Assembly: GCF_018986735.1 (NCBI RefSeq)
Contig: NZ_CP065521.1
Location: 806,001-870,000 of the forward strand
DNA from: Schaalia sp. 19OD2882
GTDB taxonomy: Bacteria; Actinomycetota; Actinomycetes; Actinomycetales; Actinomycetaceae
Direction: 5' to 3'
DNA length: 64,000 nt
The notes beneath the pieces are model-generated. The model was not told the DNA's origin. It ran no database searches and was given only the letters and a program-made list of their open reading frames with translations. A program made the translations under genes and the position numbers. This document shows, in pieces, positions 25,216-33,984 of this stretch (its first letter is position 1; every line of letters begins with the position of its first letter).

Positions 25216-26250
25216 TCATCTGTCGGCGACCAGCAGTGCCCAGATCTGGCGCGCCTGAACACTGAGTTGGACCTCGCGCCCGGTCACGCGTTCGATCCGC
25301 TGGATGATCCTGGCCCGCAGGGCCGCCAAGTCCGAGAAGTCCACCCAGCCGACACGGATGACGGTCCAACCTGCTTCCTCCAGGTCGCGCTGACGGGCCA
25401 GCAGAGCATGTTGGGCGCGGCGGAACTGCTCCGGGTCGGAGCCCATCTTGAGCACGCCGTCGAACTCGAAGGCGATCTTCAGAATGGACATGGCCAAGTC
25501 CAGGAAGTACAGACGCCCATTTGCTACGACCTTCACCTGGGTTTCGACCAGCTCTGGGGCCATCGACAGCAGCAGCGCGAGCAGGACCCTTTCTCCCACG
25601 CTTTCGCCGCCGGCATCGGCGTGTGTGAGGACAAGGCGAGCCCGTGCGACTCCTCGCCTGTGCCCCAGAGCCTCGACCATCGCGATCAAGCGATGCCTGA
25701 CCCGTGTTTCGGCGAGCCGGGAAGACTCCTGTTCGAAACGGTTGAAGCCGCTGAGGTGTCGCAGGACCGAACTGGCTGCCACCATCGCGTGCAGGAACGG
25801 GCGCATCATTGCCATTCGCACCGCGCATTCTGCGGGATCGTCCACCCAGACTCCTGCAGCCTGCACCGGCGCCGTCGACAGCGCAGGAGAAGTCCAACGG
25901 GCCCTCACCGAGGCAACCAGGTGGGGTCCGATGGCCACCGGTGGCAGGATGCGCGCATTGCGCCGAGTCGCCGTGTGGAAGGTGACATCCGGGTTGCTGT
26001 CAAGAGTCGGCAGTCCGTGAAGCCGCAATGCGGATTCGAGCGAGAAGACCGGAGGGCCGGCGTGGGAGAGACATGTGGCCAGGATTCGCGCCCGTGCCAC
26101 AAGGTCATTGGCCTGCCAGGGCCGCAGGTCGGAGGCATCGGGCGGATTCGGAATGGCGAAGCCGTGCCGGATGAGCACCAGATCGTGTCCTCGGCGCTGA
26201 GTCTCGTGGCGTCCGCGCAAAGGCACCAAGCCTGCAAGTGAGAGTTCCAT
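25216..26250 (-). CDS. DUF559-like endonuclease-domain protein
   Basis: A 344-residue protein. The N-terminal 160 residues resemble AbiEi-like regulatory domains found in this group (for example RHGFAIPNPPDASDLRPWQA). The C-terminal 110 residues fit the DUF559/Vsr-like nuclease core: ILKIAFEFDGVLKMG supplies the E-x-D pattern, then a Q-x-R helix (ALLARQRDLEEAGWTVIRV) and WVDFSD. Actinobacteria carry many such genes of unknown role. The ATG at 26250 has GAACTC rather than a clear ribosome-binding site. It diverges from ychF. Confidence 0.65.
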   Translation of the reverse strand: MELSLAGLVPLRGRHETQRRGHDLVLIRHGFAIPNPPDASDLRPWQANDLVARARILATCLSHAGPPVFSLESALRLHGLPTLDSNPDVTFHTATRRNARILPPVAIGPHLVASVRARWTSPALSTAPVQAAGVWVDDPAECAVRMAMMRPFLHAMVAASSVLRHLSGFNRFEQESSRLAETRVRHRLIAMVEALGHRRGVARARLVLTHADAGGESVGERVLLALLLSMAPELVETQVKVVANGRLYFLDLAMSILKIAFEFDGVLKMGSDPEQFRRAQHALLARQRDLEEAGWTVIRVGWVDFSDLAALRARIIQRIERVTGREVQLSVQARQIWALLVADR

Positions 26251-26446
26251 GTGCCGACTTTTGACGGCGCGCAATGCGGCGTTCAAGGAGCCCGCCCTCG
26301 TCCTGTGAAAAGGCGGAAACGCCCGGGGCCACCTGTGGACGAAGGGGGCCGGCACCGGGGCTGTGGATCCGGGACGAGGACGAGGACGAGGCGGGGCCGG
26401 CGCGGTGGCGCGGATGCGCGACGACGAGGGCGGGGACGGGCTCGCC

Positions 26447-26452
26447 TAGAAT
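26447..26452 (+). promoter_or_regulatory. -10 box of ychF, probably leaderless
   Basis: TAGAAT ends 7 bases before the GTG at 26460. An ATG at 26451 overlaps the hexamer itself, so it could not be in the transcript. This decides the start in favour of the GTG. Confidence 0.6.
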
Positions 26453-26459
26453 GGCAGGC

Positions 26460-27560
26460 GTGTCTCTCACCATCGGAATCGCCGGACTGCCCAATGTCGG
26501 CAAGTCGACCCTGTTCAACGCGTTGACGCGCGCCACCGTGCTGGCTGCCAACTACCCTTTCGCGACGATCGAGCCGAATGTCGGTGTGGTGCCGCTGCCG
26601 GACCCGCGCCTTGACACGCTGGCCGAGATCTTCCACTCGGAGAGGAAGTTGCACGCGACCGTGTCCTTCGTCGACATTGCCGGAATCGTGCGCGGCGCCA
26701 GCGAGGGTGAGGGGCTGGGCAACCAGTTCCTGGCGAACATTCGCGAGGCCGATGCGATCTGCCAGGTGACTCGCGCTTTCGAGGACCCGGATGTCGTGCA
26801 CGTCGACGGGCGGGTCGACCCGGCTGAGGACATCGAAACGATCTCGACCGAGCTGATCCTGGCTGACATGCAGACCTTGGAAAAGGCCATCCCGCGCCTG
26901 GAGAAGGAGGTGCGCGGCAAGAAGACGGAGCCGATCGTGCTGGAGACGGCGCGCGAGGCGTTGGCGTTGCTGGAGAAGGGGCATCTGCTTTCCGGTCCCG
27001 AGGGCGCCAAGCTGGACCAGGACGCGGTCAAGTCCTTCCAGCTGATGACCTCCAAACCATTCATCTACGTGTTCAACATGGATGCAGCAGGTTTGGCTGA
27101 CGAGGCCAAGCAGGCGGAGTTGCGCGCGCTGGTGGCTCCCGCGGAGGCGATCTTCCTGGATGCCCAATTCGAGTCCGAGCTGGTCGAATTGGACGAGGAC
27201 GATGCTCGCGAGATGTTGGAGGACTCCGGCCAGGAAGAGTCCGGGCTGGACAAGTTGGCGCGCGTCGGCTTCGACACCCTTGGCTTGCAGACCTACTTGA
27301 CGGCCGGCCCGAAGGAGGCGCGCGCGTGGACGATCCACAAGGGTGACACCGCTCCGGTGGCTGCCGGTGTCATCCACACGGACTTCCAGAAGGGCTTCAT
27401 CAAGGCCGAGATCGTCTCATTCGACGACTTGGTCCACTACGGCTCCGTGGCCGAGGCGCGCGCGGCCGGCCGCGCGCGCATGGAAGGCAAGGACTACGTC
27501 ATGGCCGACGGGGACGTGGTGGAGTTCCGTACGGGGCTCACGTCTGGGAGGAAGAAGTGA
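26460..27560 (+). CDS. ychF: Redox-regulated ATPase YchF (Obg-like)
   Basis: A 366-residue Obg-family ATPase. It has the P-loop GLPNVGKS at residues 8-15, the G3 motif DIAGIVRGASEGEGLGNQFL, an NMDA motif in place of NKxD (the ATP-specific variant of YchF), and a TGS domain with HTDFQKGFIKAEI. The GTG start gives the standard N-terminus VSLTIGIAGLPNVG. The enzyme binds ribosomes and is implicated in stress responses. The C-terminal codons (VEFRTGLTSGRKK) recur twice downstream, which suggests that DNA entered at the gene's 3' end and replaced its last codons. Confidence 0.96.
   Translation: MSLTIGIAGLPNVGKSTLFNALTRATVLAANYPFATIEPNVGVVPLPDPRLDTLAEIFHSERKLHATVSFVDIAGIVRGASEGEGLGNQFLANIREADAICQVTRAFEDPDVVHVDGRVDPAEDIETISTELILADMQTLEKAIPRLEKEVRGKKTEPIVLETAREALALLEKGHLLSGPEGAKLDQDAVKSFQLMTSKPFIYVFNMDAAGLADEAKQAELRALVAPAEAIFLDAQFESELVELDEDDAREMLEDSGQEESGLDKLARVGFDTLGLQTYLTAGPKEARAWTIHKGDTAPVAAGVIHTDFQKGFIKAEIVSFDDLVHYGSVAEARAAGRARMEGKDYVMADGDVVEFRTGLTSGRKK
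27521..27560 (+). repeat. ychF-end repeat, copy A
   Basis: The last 40 bases of ychF. Columns 6-36 match copy B (28281-28320) at 27 of 31 positions. With two more upstream bases, 27519-27546 match copy C (30351-30378) at 25 of 28. B and C share GCTGACGTCTG, where A has GCTCACGTCTG. Confidence 0.8.
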
Positions 27561-28249
27561 GGTGTCGCGCTTGTGGGCAGCCTACTGAGTCGCAGCAGAA
27601 GTTCTGTGGGGAATGTGGAGCTATGCTGGCTGGCGTTTCTGGGCACTCCGTGATTGCTGGAAGCGGGGATGTCTACGGCGGCATTTTCCAAGCCGGGCGT
27701 GACGTGGTGCTCAATGCCGCGCCAAGCGCTCCGCCATCGGCCACATATGAGGCAGTTCCGAAGTGGCGCAGTCCTTTCACTCAAGGAGTCCTTTCATGGC
27801 TGGGTCTGGTATTGGGGTTGGTAGGGGTTTTCCCGCTCTGGAAGGTGTTGCGACCCGTTTTTCAACTGTTCAGAATGGGGCTTGATCTATCAGAGCCAAG
27901 GGGTGGGCAGCATTGGTGGTTTTGGGTCTTCATCGCTATATTCCTGATGTTTGTCTCGGTCATGTCGCTTCGTCGATTGACGAAATTCCAGTTGCGGCGG
28001 CCACTCTTTCTGGGATGGGCGTTGAGCGGTGTGGGGCGTCGTATCACGCTGGAGAAGATTCGGACAGGGGCTTGCCCTCAGTGCGGTGGGAAGATGCGCT
28101 ACTACAACAAGCCGACAGAGTGGACAGACTCTGTCGATGCGAACGGTAAGAGGCGGCGCGAGGTAACAGAGCGTGTTCCTGCTCTTGAGTGCGGGCGGAA
28201 TCCCAAGCACTGGTATGAGGTTGATCCGGCCGAGAATGCTGAGGCATGA
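27557..28249 (+). CDS. Zinc-ribbon membrane protein of the ychF island
   Basis: A 230-residue protein of unknown function. The N-terminus is a four-cysteine zinc ribbon (MRCRACGQPTESQQKFCGEC). A Gly-rich segment GHSVIAGSGDVYGGIFQAG then resembles the repeats that link sensor and effector domains in some bacterial conflict proteins. Two hydrophobic stretches follow (WLGLVLGLVGVFPLW and WFWVFIAIFLMFVSVM), and a second ribbon-like block starts CPQCGGKM. The GTG start overlaps the ychF stop (GTGA). GC content is visibly lower than in ychF. It sits between ychF-end repeats A and B and beside an ApeA-like gene, so a defence role is possible but not shown. Confidence 0.75.
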   Translation: MRCRACGQPTESQQKFCGECGAMLAGVSGHSVIAGSGDVYGGIFQAGRDVVLNAAPSAPPSATYEAVPKWRSPFTQGVLSWLGLVLGLVGVFPLWKVLRPVFQLFRMGLDLSEPRGGQHWWFWVFIAIFLMFVSVMSLRRLTKFQLRRPLFLGWALSGVGRRITLEKIRTGACPQCGGKMRYYNKPTEWTDSVDANGKRRREVTERVPALECGRNPKHWYEVDPAENAEA

Positions 28250-28280
28250 CCAGCGGGATGAGGCGCCAGCCGGAACGGCG

Positions 28281-28320
28281 TCGAGTCCGTACAGGGCTGA
28301 CGTCTGGTGGGAAGAAATAG
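28281..28320 (+). repeat. ychF-end repeat, copy B
   Basis: A displaced copy of the ychF 3' end. It still reads RTGLTSGGKK followed by a stop in the matching frame, 760 bases after copy A and 17 bases before the ApeA-like gene. It looks like the original gene end left behind by an insertion. Confidence 0.78.
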
Positions 28321-28336
28321 TAACTTTTGGAGAGCG

Positions 28337-29840
28337 ATGAAAAAAGGTCCTCTGAATCTCGATGAAGCCGTCGAGTGGCGTGGCCTGTGGTGGCTGCCGG
28401 ACGACCCTGACAAGAAGGTCCCAGGATTCCTGCGGTACGACGGTGAGGGCAACATCTCGCTCTCGCTGATCGGTGCATTTGAGGACGACATCACTTCTAA
28501 TCTCGCCTCCGGGGGGGACGGTGTACCACGGGGGTAGCAGGACGTGGGATGTCATCCACGGCATGGCCGAGCAATGTGAAGTTACTCTTCTGGTCTGCGA
28601 CTCCCTCCATAGCAAGCGAGCCATATTCCCACAGGACGGGAGCCCCGATACGCAGACGGTGATGGCTATGATGGTGATCATCGGCAAACATGTCAGCGGA
28701 GAAGAGGGCGAAGCGTTCGCGGCGGCCGAGGTCTCAGTCGAAGATTTGAACCTGTGGGCTACATCGTCCAGCTTCGGGGCTTCCTTCGGCATTTCCGAGG
28801 ACAAGATCGACGGGACTGGGAGCATCTTGGTGAAACCCGTCGAGGTGCAGGCGGTGACAGTCGATGGCGCAGAGTACCACCTCATGCACACTAACACTTG
28901 GTCGCCTTTTGACGGTCGCAAAGGCGGAACTGTCGCTAGCGTGCGCGACACCGTCTTCATCCGCGTGTGCCCGGCCGGGCCGTTCGCCCTGAGTGACGCG
29001 CTGAAGGCGGCGAGACTGATACGGGACCTGATCGCGCTGGCAACGCACCGCGCCGCTGGCGTGATCTGGCTCCGGTTGGAGGTTGCCGGGACCGAGTCGG
29101 TCTCGCCGGATGGTCAGCCTTTGCCGCGTCGGCGCGCCAACGTACTCTGTAACGTACTCTGTTCGCCTGCAGTGCTCGGCTCGCCTGCAGTGCTCGGCAA
29201 GCACGACGCGAAGGCTGTTGACCTCCACCACGTGTTCTTCACCTGCGAGGAGCTTCCGTTCGAGGAGATTGTGCCGCGCTGGTGCAAGGTCTATGACCGA
29301 CTGCAGGCAGCGATCAACATGATCCTGGGTCTGCGCTACGCACCGGCGCTCTTCGTCGAGAACAACCTCCTGATGGCGGTGGGGGCTGCCGAGGTCTTGC
29401 ACCGGAGCCTCGGTATTGATGAGAAGCCGTTCCCAGAGGAGGAGTTCACGGAGATGCGCGACGCGATGCTTGACGTGGTGCCCGAGATGCATCGCGGAAG
29501 ATTGAAGGAGATGATTCGAAACGATCCGAAGCTCCGGGACCGGCTTCGCGCTCTCGCTGCTCGACCTGATCGGGACGCGATCGCGCAGCTTGTGCCAGAC
29601 ATTGATCATTGGGCGGGACGGACGACACAAGCCCGCAATGATCTTGCACACGAGGGCAGGACGCCCAAGCATTCCATCGACGAGTTGATCGCCATCGTCG
29701 AGGCTACGACTGCGGTCGTGATCCTCAACGTCCTGCACGAGCTTGGGCTGCCGGCAGAACGGCAGCGCCAGATCGTACGGGAGCACCCGCAGTTGCGGGC
29801 GGTCTGCCGGGAAGCGTGCGATCCAGAGCCCAACTCCTGA
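28337..29840 (+). pseudogene. ApeA-like HEPN anti-phage protein, frameshifted at a G7 tract
   Basis: The first frame (28337-28537) reads MKKGPLNLDEAVEWRGLWWL and on to LIGAFEDD, the N-terminal domain of ApeA-type defence proteins. It is cut short after a run of seven Gs at 28511-28517. The next frame continues without loss (PGGTVYHGGSRTWDVIHGMA) to 29840 and contains the C-terminal HEPN motif RNDLAH (R at 29634, H at 29649), an RNase active site of the R-x4-H type. With six Gs the reading frame is continuous for 500 residues. ApeA is a known single-protein abortive-infection system. TTGGAGAG precedes the ATG. The break may be a real inactivation, a phase-variable switch or a base-calling error. 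Confidence 0.8.
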
Positions 29841-29872
29841 GTTACGCAGAGGCCGTCGTCATCTGCACATAG

Positions 29873-30205
29873 TCAGGCAACCTCCTGCAGGAGGTGGGTC
29901 GTCGCTCGGTCCGGCGGACTTGACGGCGTGCGATCGACGGCGGCGCTCCGGGCTGGGGTGAGGAGCCCTTCGACTGCTGGTCTGATGGCATGGCAGATGA
30001 GTTTGACCCCGAATGGATCCCGGTACTCGTCGAAGCGCCAGAGCATCTCGAGTGCGAGTGGTAGAACTGCTTCACGAATACATGCTCGCTGTTTCGGGTG
30101 ATCTTTTCGCCCTTCGTAGCTCGGAGTTATGGCTTCCCCAGCCAACTTGATCTCCGCCGCCGTGTCGGTCATGAGTACGGGATTTGCCCGGCGTCGACCT
30201 TCCAT
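29873..30205 (-). CDS. Hypothetical protein
   Basis: A 110-codon frame running towards the ApeA-like gene. It contains the ordered stretch LEMLWRFDEYRDPFGVKLIC, which looks protein-like, but no family was recognised and no ribosome-binding site is obvious. It may be a remnant. The rest of the 29841-30350 stretch shows no other gene. Confidence 0.35.
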   Translation of the reverse strand: MEGRRRANPVLMTDTAAEIKLAGEAITPSYEGRKDHPKQRACIREAVLPLALEMLWRFDEYRDPFGVKLICHAIRPAVEGLLTPARSAAVDRTPSSPPDRATTHLLQEVA

Positions 30206-30350
30206 ACCGGCCCTCAGGGCCGCGCGCGGTGATTCTGTCGTTCCGTCTGGTGAGTCACGGTTCAGCGCTTGCGGAGAATTATAGTCTCATCTGCGCAAAT
30301 ACTTGGATTTGAACTGTTTCGACGGGTGCTCATGGTCATCATGTCACGCA

Positions 30351-30378
30351 GTGGAGTTCTGCACGGGGCTGACGTCTG
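30351..30378 (+). repeat. ychF-end repeat, copy C
   Basis: GTGGAGTTC then a diverged base, continuing ACGGGGCTGACGTCTG: 25 of 28 positions match 27519-27546. The stop codon is lost. It lies about 2.07 kb after copy B and marks the border between the ApeA-like compartment and the transposase remnants. Confidence 0.7.
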
Positions 30379-30534
30379 AGGATGCCCCTTTTATCGTGAG
30401 CCGCGCTGGGTTTGGTGGTGGGTTTGATTCGGTGGGAGGGGGATGGATCGTGTCGGTTCTTGGGACGTACTTGCCGGGGTTGCGAGAGTGGGCGCTTGGG
30501 CTGTTTCTGGAGGCTTTGAGGGAGGGTCCCTTGC

Positions 30535-30985
30535 TTGTTGATGAACCGGGCTGTGATCAGGGTTGGGCGGCGGGTCGGGGTGGATCCAGACGTGCTGCGC
30601 AGATGGGTCAAGCTGGCTTGTATAGATTCTGGCCGGGCTCCTTGGTGTGACCACCACCAGCGAGTCGGCTCGTATCAAGGCGTTGGAGGCCGAGGACCGG
30701 GAGCCAAAGCGCGTCAACGGGATCTTGTTGGCGGCTTCAAGTTTCACACGCGGCGGAAACTCGACTCGCGGCTGTCATGCTGGTGGCCTTCATCGAAGAG
30801 CACAGGGTCGGATTCGGGCTCACACCGATCTGTGAGGTGTTCACCGTGCGTGGCTGCAAGATCGCCTCATCCGCTGACTCGGCGGCTCGCAAGCGTCACC
30901 CCTTGGCACGAGTGTTGTCGGATGACGTGGTATGGGAGAAGATCAAGGCCGTCCAAGCTGACCCCGCGAAGGGGGGCGCTCCTGT
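30535..30985 (+). mobile_element. IS3-family transposase remnant
   Basis: Three frames read in sequence like an IS3-group orfA-orfB. VIRVGRRVGVDPDVLRRWVK is the orfA helix-turn-helix. Then RIKALEAEDREPKRVNGIL is the leucine-zipper part. Then FIEEHRVGFGLTPICEVF and IKAVQAD begin orfB. The frame changes twice and the catalytic DDE part is missing. The sequence breaks off where the IS110-type remnant starts, so the latter may have landed in it. Confidence 0.75.
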
Positions 30986-30993
30986 GTGGTGTG

Positions 30994-32006
30994 TCAAGCG
31001 GCGGTGGTTGGTGGTTGGGTTGGTTGTGGGTTGTAGAGGGTGGTGTTGCGGATCTTGGCGTGCAGGGTGGGGATTCGGCGGTCTGCCAGGGCGAGGATGG
31101 CTTGGTTGTGGTGTTTGCCTTGTGTTCTCTTGCGTTCGTGGCAGGCCCTGGAGACCGGGTCGGCGTGGAGGGAAGCGAAGGCTGAGAGGAACATGGCCCG
31201 TTTGAGGCGCTTGTTGCCACCATGAGAGACGTGCTCGCCGCGGAGCGATGTGCCCGAGCGGCGTGTGACGGGTGCCAGGACTGCGTAGGAGGCCAGGCGC
31301 CCGTGGTGAGGGTCTTGCCCAGGGTCTCGGCCAGGTAGGTGACGGCGGTCCTGACCCGCCCCCGGGCATTGAGGTCATGACCGGGCAAGAGAGTGTGGGC
31401 CTCCACCAGAGCCTCGACCTGGACGGCGACATCGGCTCTCTGGGTGTGCAGGGCGATGAGCTGGCGCGCCAGGTGCGGCGGGACGACACTGGCAGCGTCA
31501 GTCCCCGCGACGGTGACGCTCTGCTTGCTCAGGGACTGGACGATGGCCTGGGCCCAGGCGGCATGGCGCCAGCACCCGTTGGCCTTGAGTTTGGCATCGA
31601 TCCGGACCCTACCTGCCTTCCTCAACGCCGCCGGGGTCGACCAGGTGGCGATCATCTCCAGCACGCCATCGTGCTCCAACCAAGGGCCCAGCACCCCTTC
31701 GACAGAGGGATGGATTTGGGTGCACATGGGCCTCGGATACGGTTGGAAACTTGGTTGACTTGGCGGGCCAGGTCCCGATCGAAGCCGGTGAGCACCCTCA
31801 GCGCGGCGTCCTCGTCGGTGGCATTGATGGCTCTCAGGGTGTGGGGCATGGTCCGGGCGGCCTTCGTAGACCTCGCCCAGGCGGGCCTCGTGGTTGGGCA
31901 GGGCCATGTCCAACAGCTTCTTTCGGCCCTGGGTCAAAGCCGTGGCCCAGTGCTCGGCCTGGCCGACATCGATACCGACGAAGACCTCGATGTCTCCCAC
32001 CTCCAT
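30994..32006 (-). mobile_element. IS110-family transposase pseudogene
   Basis: The start reads MEVGDIEVFVGIDVGQAEHW, the DEDD/RuvC-like N-terminus of IS110 transposases. The middle (LRAINATDEDAALRVLTGFD, then IDAKLKANGCWRHAAWAQAI) and the end (MFLSAFASLHADPVSRACHE) follow in order, but in three different frames. The gene is therefore dead through several frameshifts. Terminal repeats were not identified, as expected for IS110. Confidence 0.8.
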
Positions 32007-32179
32007 GGGCGCCTCCCTGGCGGTCAATGGCCAGTGAGAGGGCGTACCTGTCCCGCACCCACGTCACCCAAGACCCCAACCCACAAGAGTCGGCCGTTCC
32101 CCCAATCAGCGGTCACCAGCGCCCGTGGTCGCGGGTGACAACACCCCCGGATCATCCATGGACAGGGGCAAGACATCAT

Positions 32180-33055
32180 GCCCACGACCACTGACCGGGC
32201 ACCGGACCATCCAGAACCACCAACAAGGTCACGGGCGGTGTTCTCGTTGCTGGGTTGCTTCCAGGGCAAGTGAGAAGTGGCGAGATGGACCCGGTATGTG
32301 TGGCCGGGATGATCTTGGCGTGGTGGGCTGTCTTGGTGCCTTGATCCCGGGCCATACTTGCTCGCTGCGTCTTTGGTAGCTTGTTGAAGTGCGCAATCAC
32401 CGTGTCGGCGGTGGGGCCGGCGTGCGTGGAGGTCAGAGTGACCAGCCCGGCGAATCCACTGACCTGTTGCACCGGTCGAGGCGCACAAGGCAGCGTTGTT
32501 GGCGATGATGGGATTTCCTTCCCAATCTCCAGGAACCCGCCGCCCCGTGGGTCTTGGGGCCGCATTCGATCAATGGGCGCAGGGCGATGGTCGGCCCGCC
32601 CCGGGTGCAGCCAAAGGTGCAGGGTCGGTGGCGGGTGAGTATTGGAGGGCAGAAAATCTCTCGACAGGCGAGTGCGGCACGTGGGATCGCGTAGATGTAC
32701 TGGTAAATCGTTTCGCCGCAGATGCTCCGGCCTTGCGCATTGGGAGAAGTCGCCGTACATTCCCCCTCAGGTCTGCCGTCTCCAGAGGCAAGTGGTCTGC
32801 GATCTGGTTCGGGGGACATGGTGCCGCAAGGTCCATTCCCGCCCGTGCTTTGAGTGCCGAGCCGGCAGTAACCTTGTGTGGCTGGGGCCGGGCCCGGCGG
32901 CGTTGTGCGGCCGCCTCCGCGCTCACGACCTAACGCCCCACGTTCTTGTCGTATTTCGGCGGATCTGCCTGGAGATCACCGACGGGCACCGACCCAGGTA
33001 CCAAGCAATCTGATGAAACGACAGGCCTGCTTTCGTCCCCGTCCCGATCGCTGCC
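32180..33055 (-). mobile_element. IS30-family transposase pseudogene
   Basis: Minus-strand fragments in shifting frames give the IS30 helix-turn-helix (LSFHQIAWYLGRCPSVISRQ), then PQPHKVTAGSALKARAGMDL, then GETIYQYIYAIPRAAL and the integrase part HFNKLPKTQRASMARDQGTK. At least three frame changes make it non-functional. The flanking DNA from 32007 to 32180 has no gene. Confidence 0.75.
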
Positions 33056-33406
33056 CTGTCACTCAATGACAACGACACACGCCACATGGATACCTCCCTA
33101 CCCGGTCAGACCCCACCAACAGGGAGTGTTGCTTCGACGCTACGCCGCCGCCATCTCGGCCCTCGAGGAGTGCGCCCTCGTGGCGCCAGAATCTGCCCAC
33201 CGGGATCGATGCCACGCAGTTCATCCCATGCGATGGCGGCAATTGTCTTGAGCCCACATGTCGTCGAGGTGTGGAATGGTGTGAGTGTTCGGCGCGCCTG
33301 TGTGCCGGCAGCCATGTCGCGACACGCGTGCTCGGGGCGAGGCATGGCAGGCATGTTACAATTATCTGACAGTGTGTCCGTTTGTGCTGGTGAAGGTGGT
33401 TTTCTC
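33056..33406. other. Gene-free stretch after the IS remnants
   Basis: No convincing gene. Near its end TACAAT (33357-33362) is a good -10 hexamer for the HdeD-like gene, 44 bases before that gene's ATG, with no clear -35. Confidence 0.45.
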
Positions 33407-33964
33407 ATGGGTTCGTCGTCACTTGAGGGGATGGTGGGGCGTTCCTCCACTGCTCTGATCACCATGGGTGTCCTCGGGGTGCTGTGGGGGCTGGTGCTCG
33501 CACTGTGGCCGGGAGTCTCCGCAATGACCTTTGCCATCATCTGGGGTGCCTACGCGCTCATGGACGGGATCAGTTCACTGGTCATGGCCTTCAGGGACCG
33601 CAGTGCCAGGGGCTGGTACTTGGTCTCTGGAATCCTGGGATCAATTGCGGGTGTCGCCGTCATGGCGAGTCCAGGTATCGGCTTGGCCGTATCGGCATGG
33701 ATCCTTGGCATCTTCCTGCTTGCTCGCGGCGTCACTGAACTGGTGACCGCATTTGCTCCCAAGGCCATGGTGGACAAGGTCCTCTTGGCGCTCGGTGGCG
33801 TGCTGTGGTTCCTGGCCGGCCTCGTCGTCCTGGCCAATCCTGCCGAGGCGCTGCTGACCCTGACCTGGCTCCTGGGACTCATGGCAGTGGCTTGGGGCAT
33901 CACGTTGGTCGTTGCGGGCTTTCGTGTGCGCTCGATGGCAAAGCAATCGCCCGAAGTGGCCTGA
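33407..33964 (+). CDS. HdeD/DUF308 family membrane protein
   Basis: A 185-residue protein with six short hydrophobic helices arranged as repeated pairs (VLGVLWGLVLALWPGVSAMT, then SGILGSIAGVAVMASPG, then ALGGVLWFLAGLVVLANPAE). This is the DUF308/HdeD pattern. HdeD is an acid-resistance membrane protein in enterics; the role elsewhere is not established. GGTGAAGGTGG precedes the ATG. The next gene follows after 20 bases, and together with the ClC gene they may form an ion-homeostasis group. Confidence 0.85.
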   Translation: MGSSSLEGMVGRSSTALITMGVLGVLWGLVLALWPGVSAMTFAIIWGAYALMDGISSLVMAFRDRSARGWYLVSGILGSIAGVAVMASPGIGLAVSAWILGIFLLARGVTELVTAFAPKAMVDKVLLALGGVLWFLAGLVVLANPAEALLTLTWLLGLMAVAWGITLVVAGFRVRSMAKQSPEVA

Positions 33965-33984
33965 CGTCCAGGGGCTCGGACGTA

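Noticed and set aside
28473-28510. Independent start for the second ApeA frame within the overlap
   Set aside because: The downstream frame can be opened from a GTG at 28473, but it lacks a ribosome-binding site and the sequence before the G tract matches the family only in the upstream frame.
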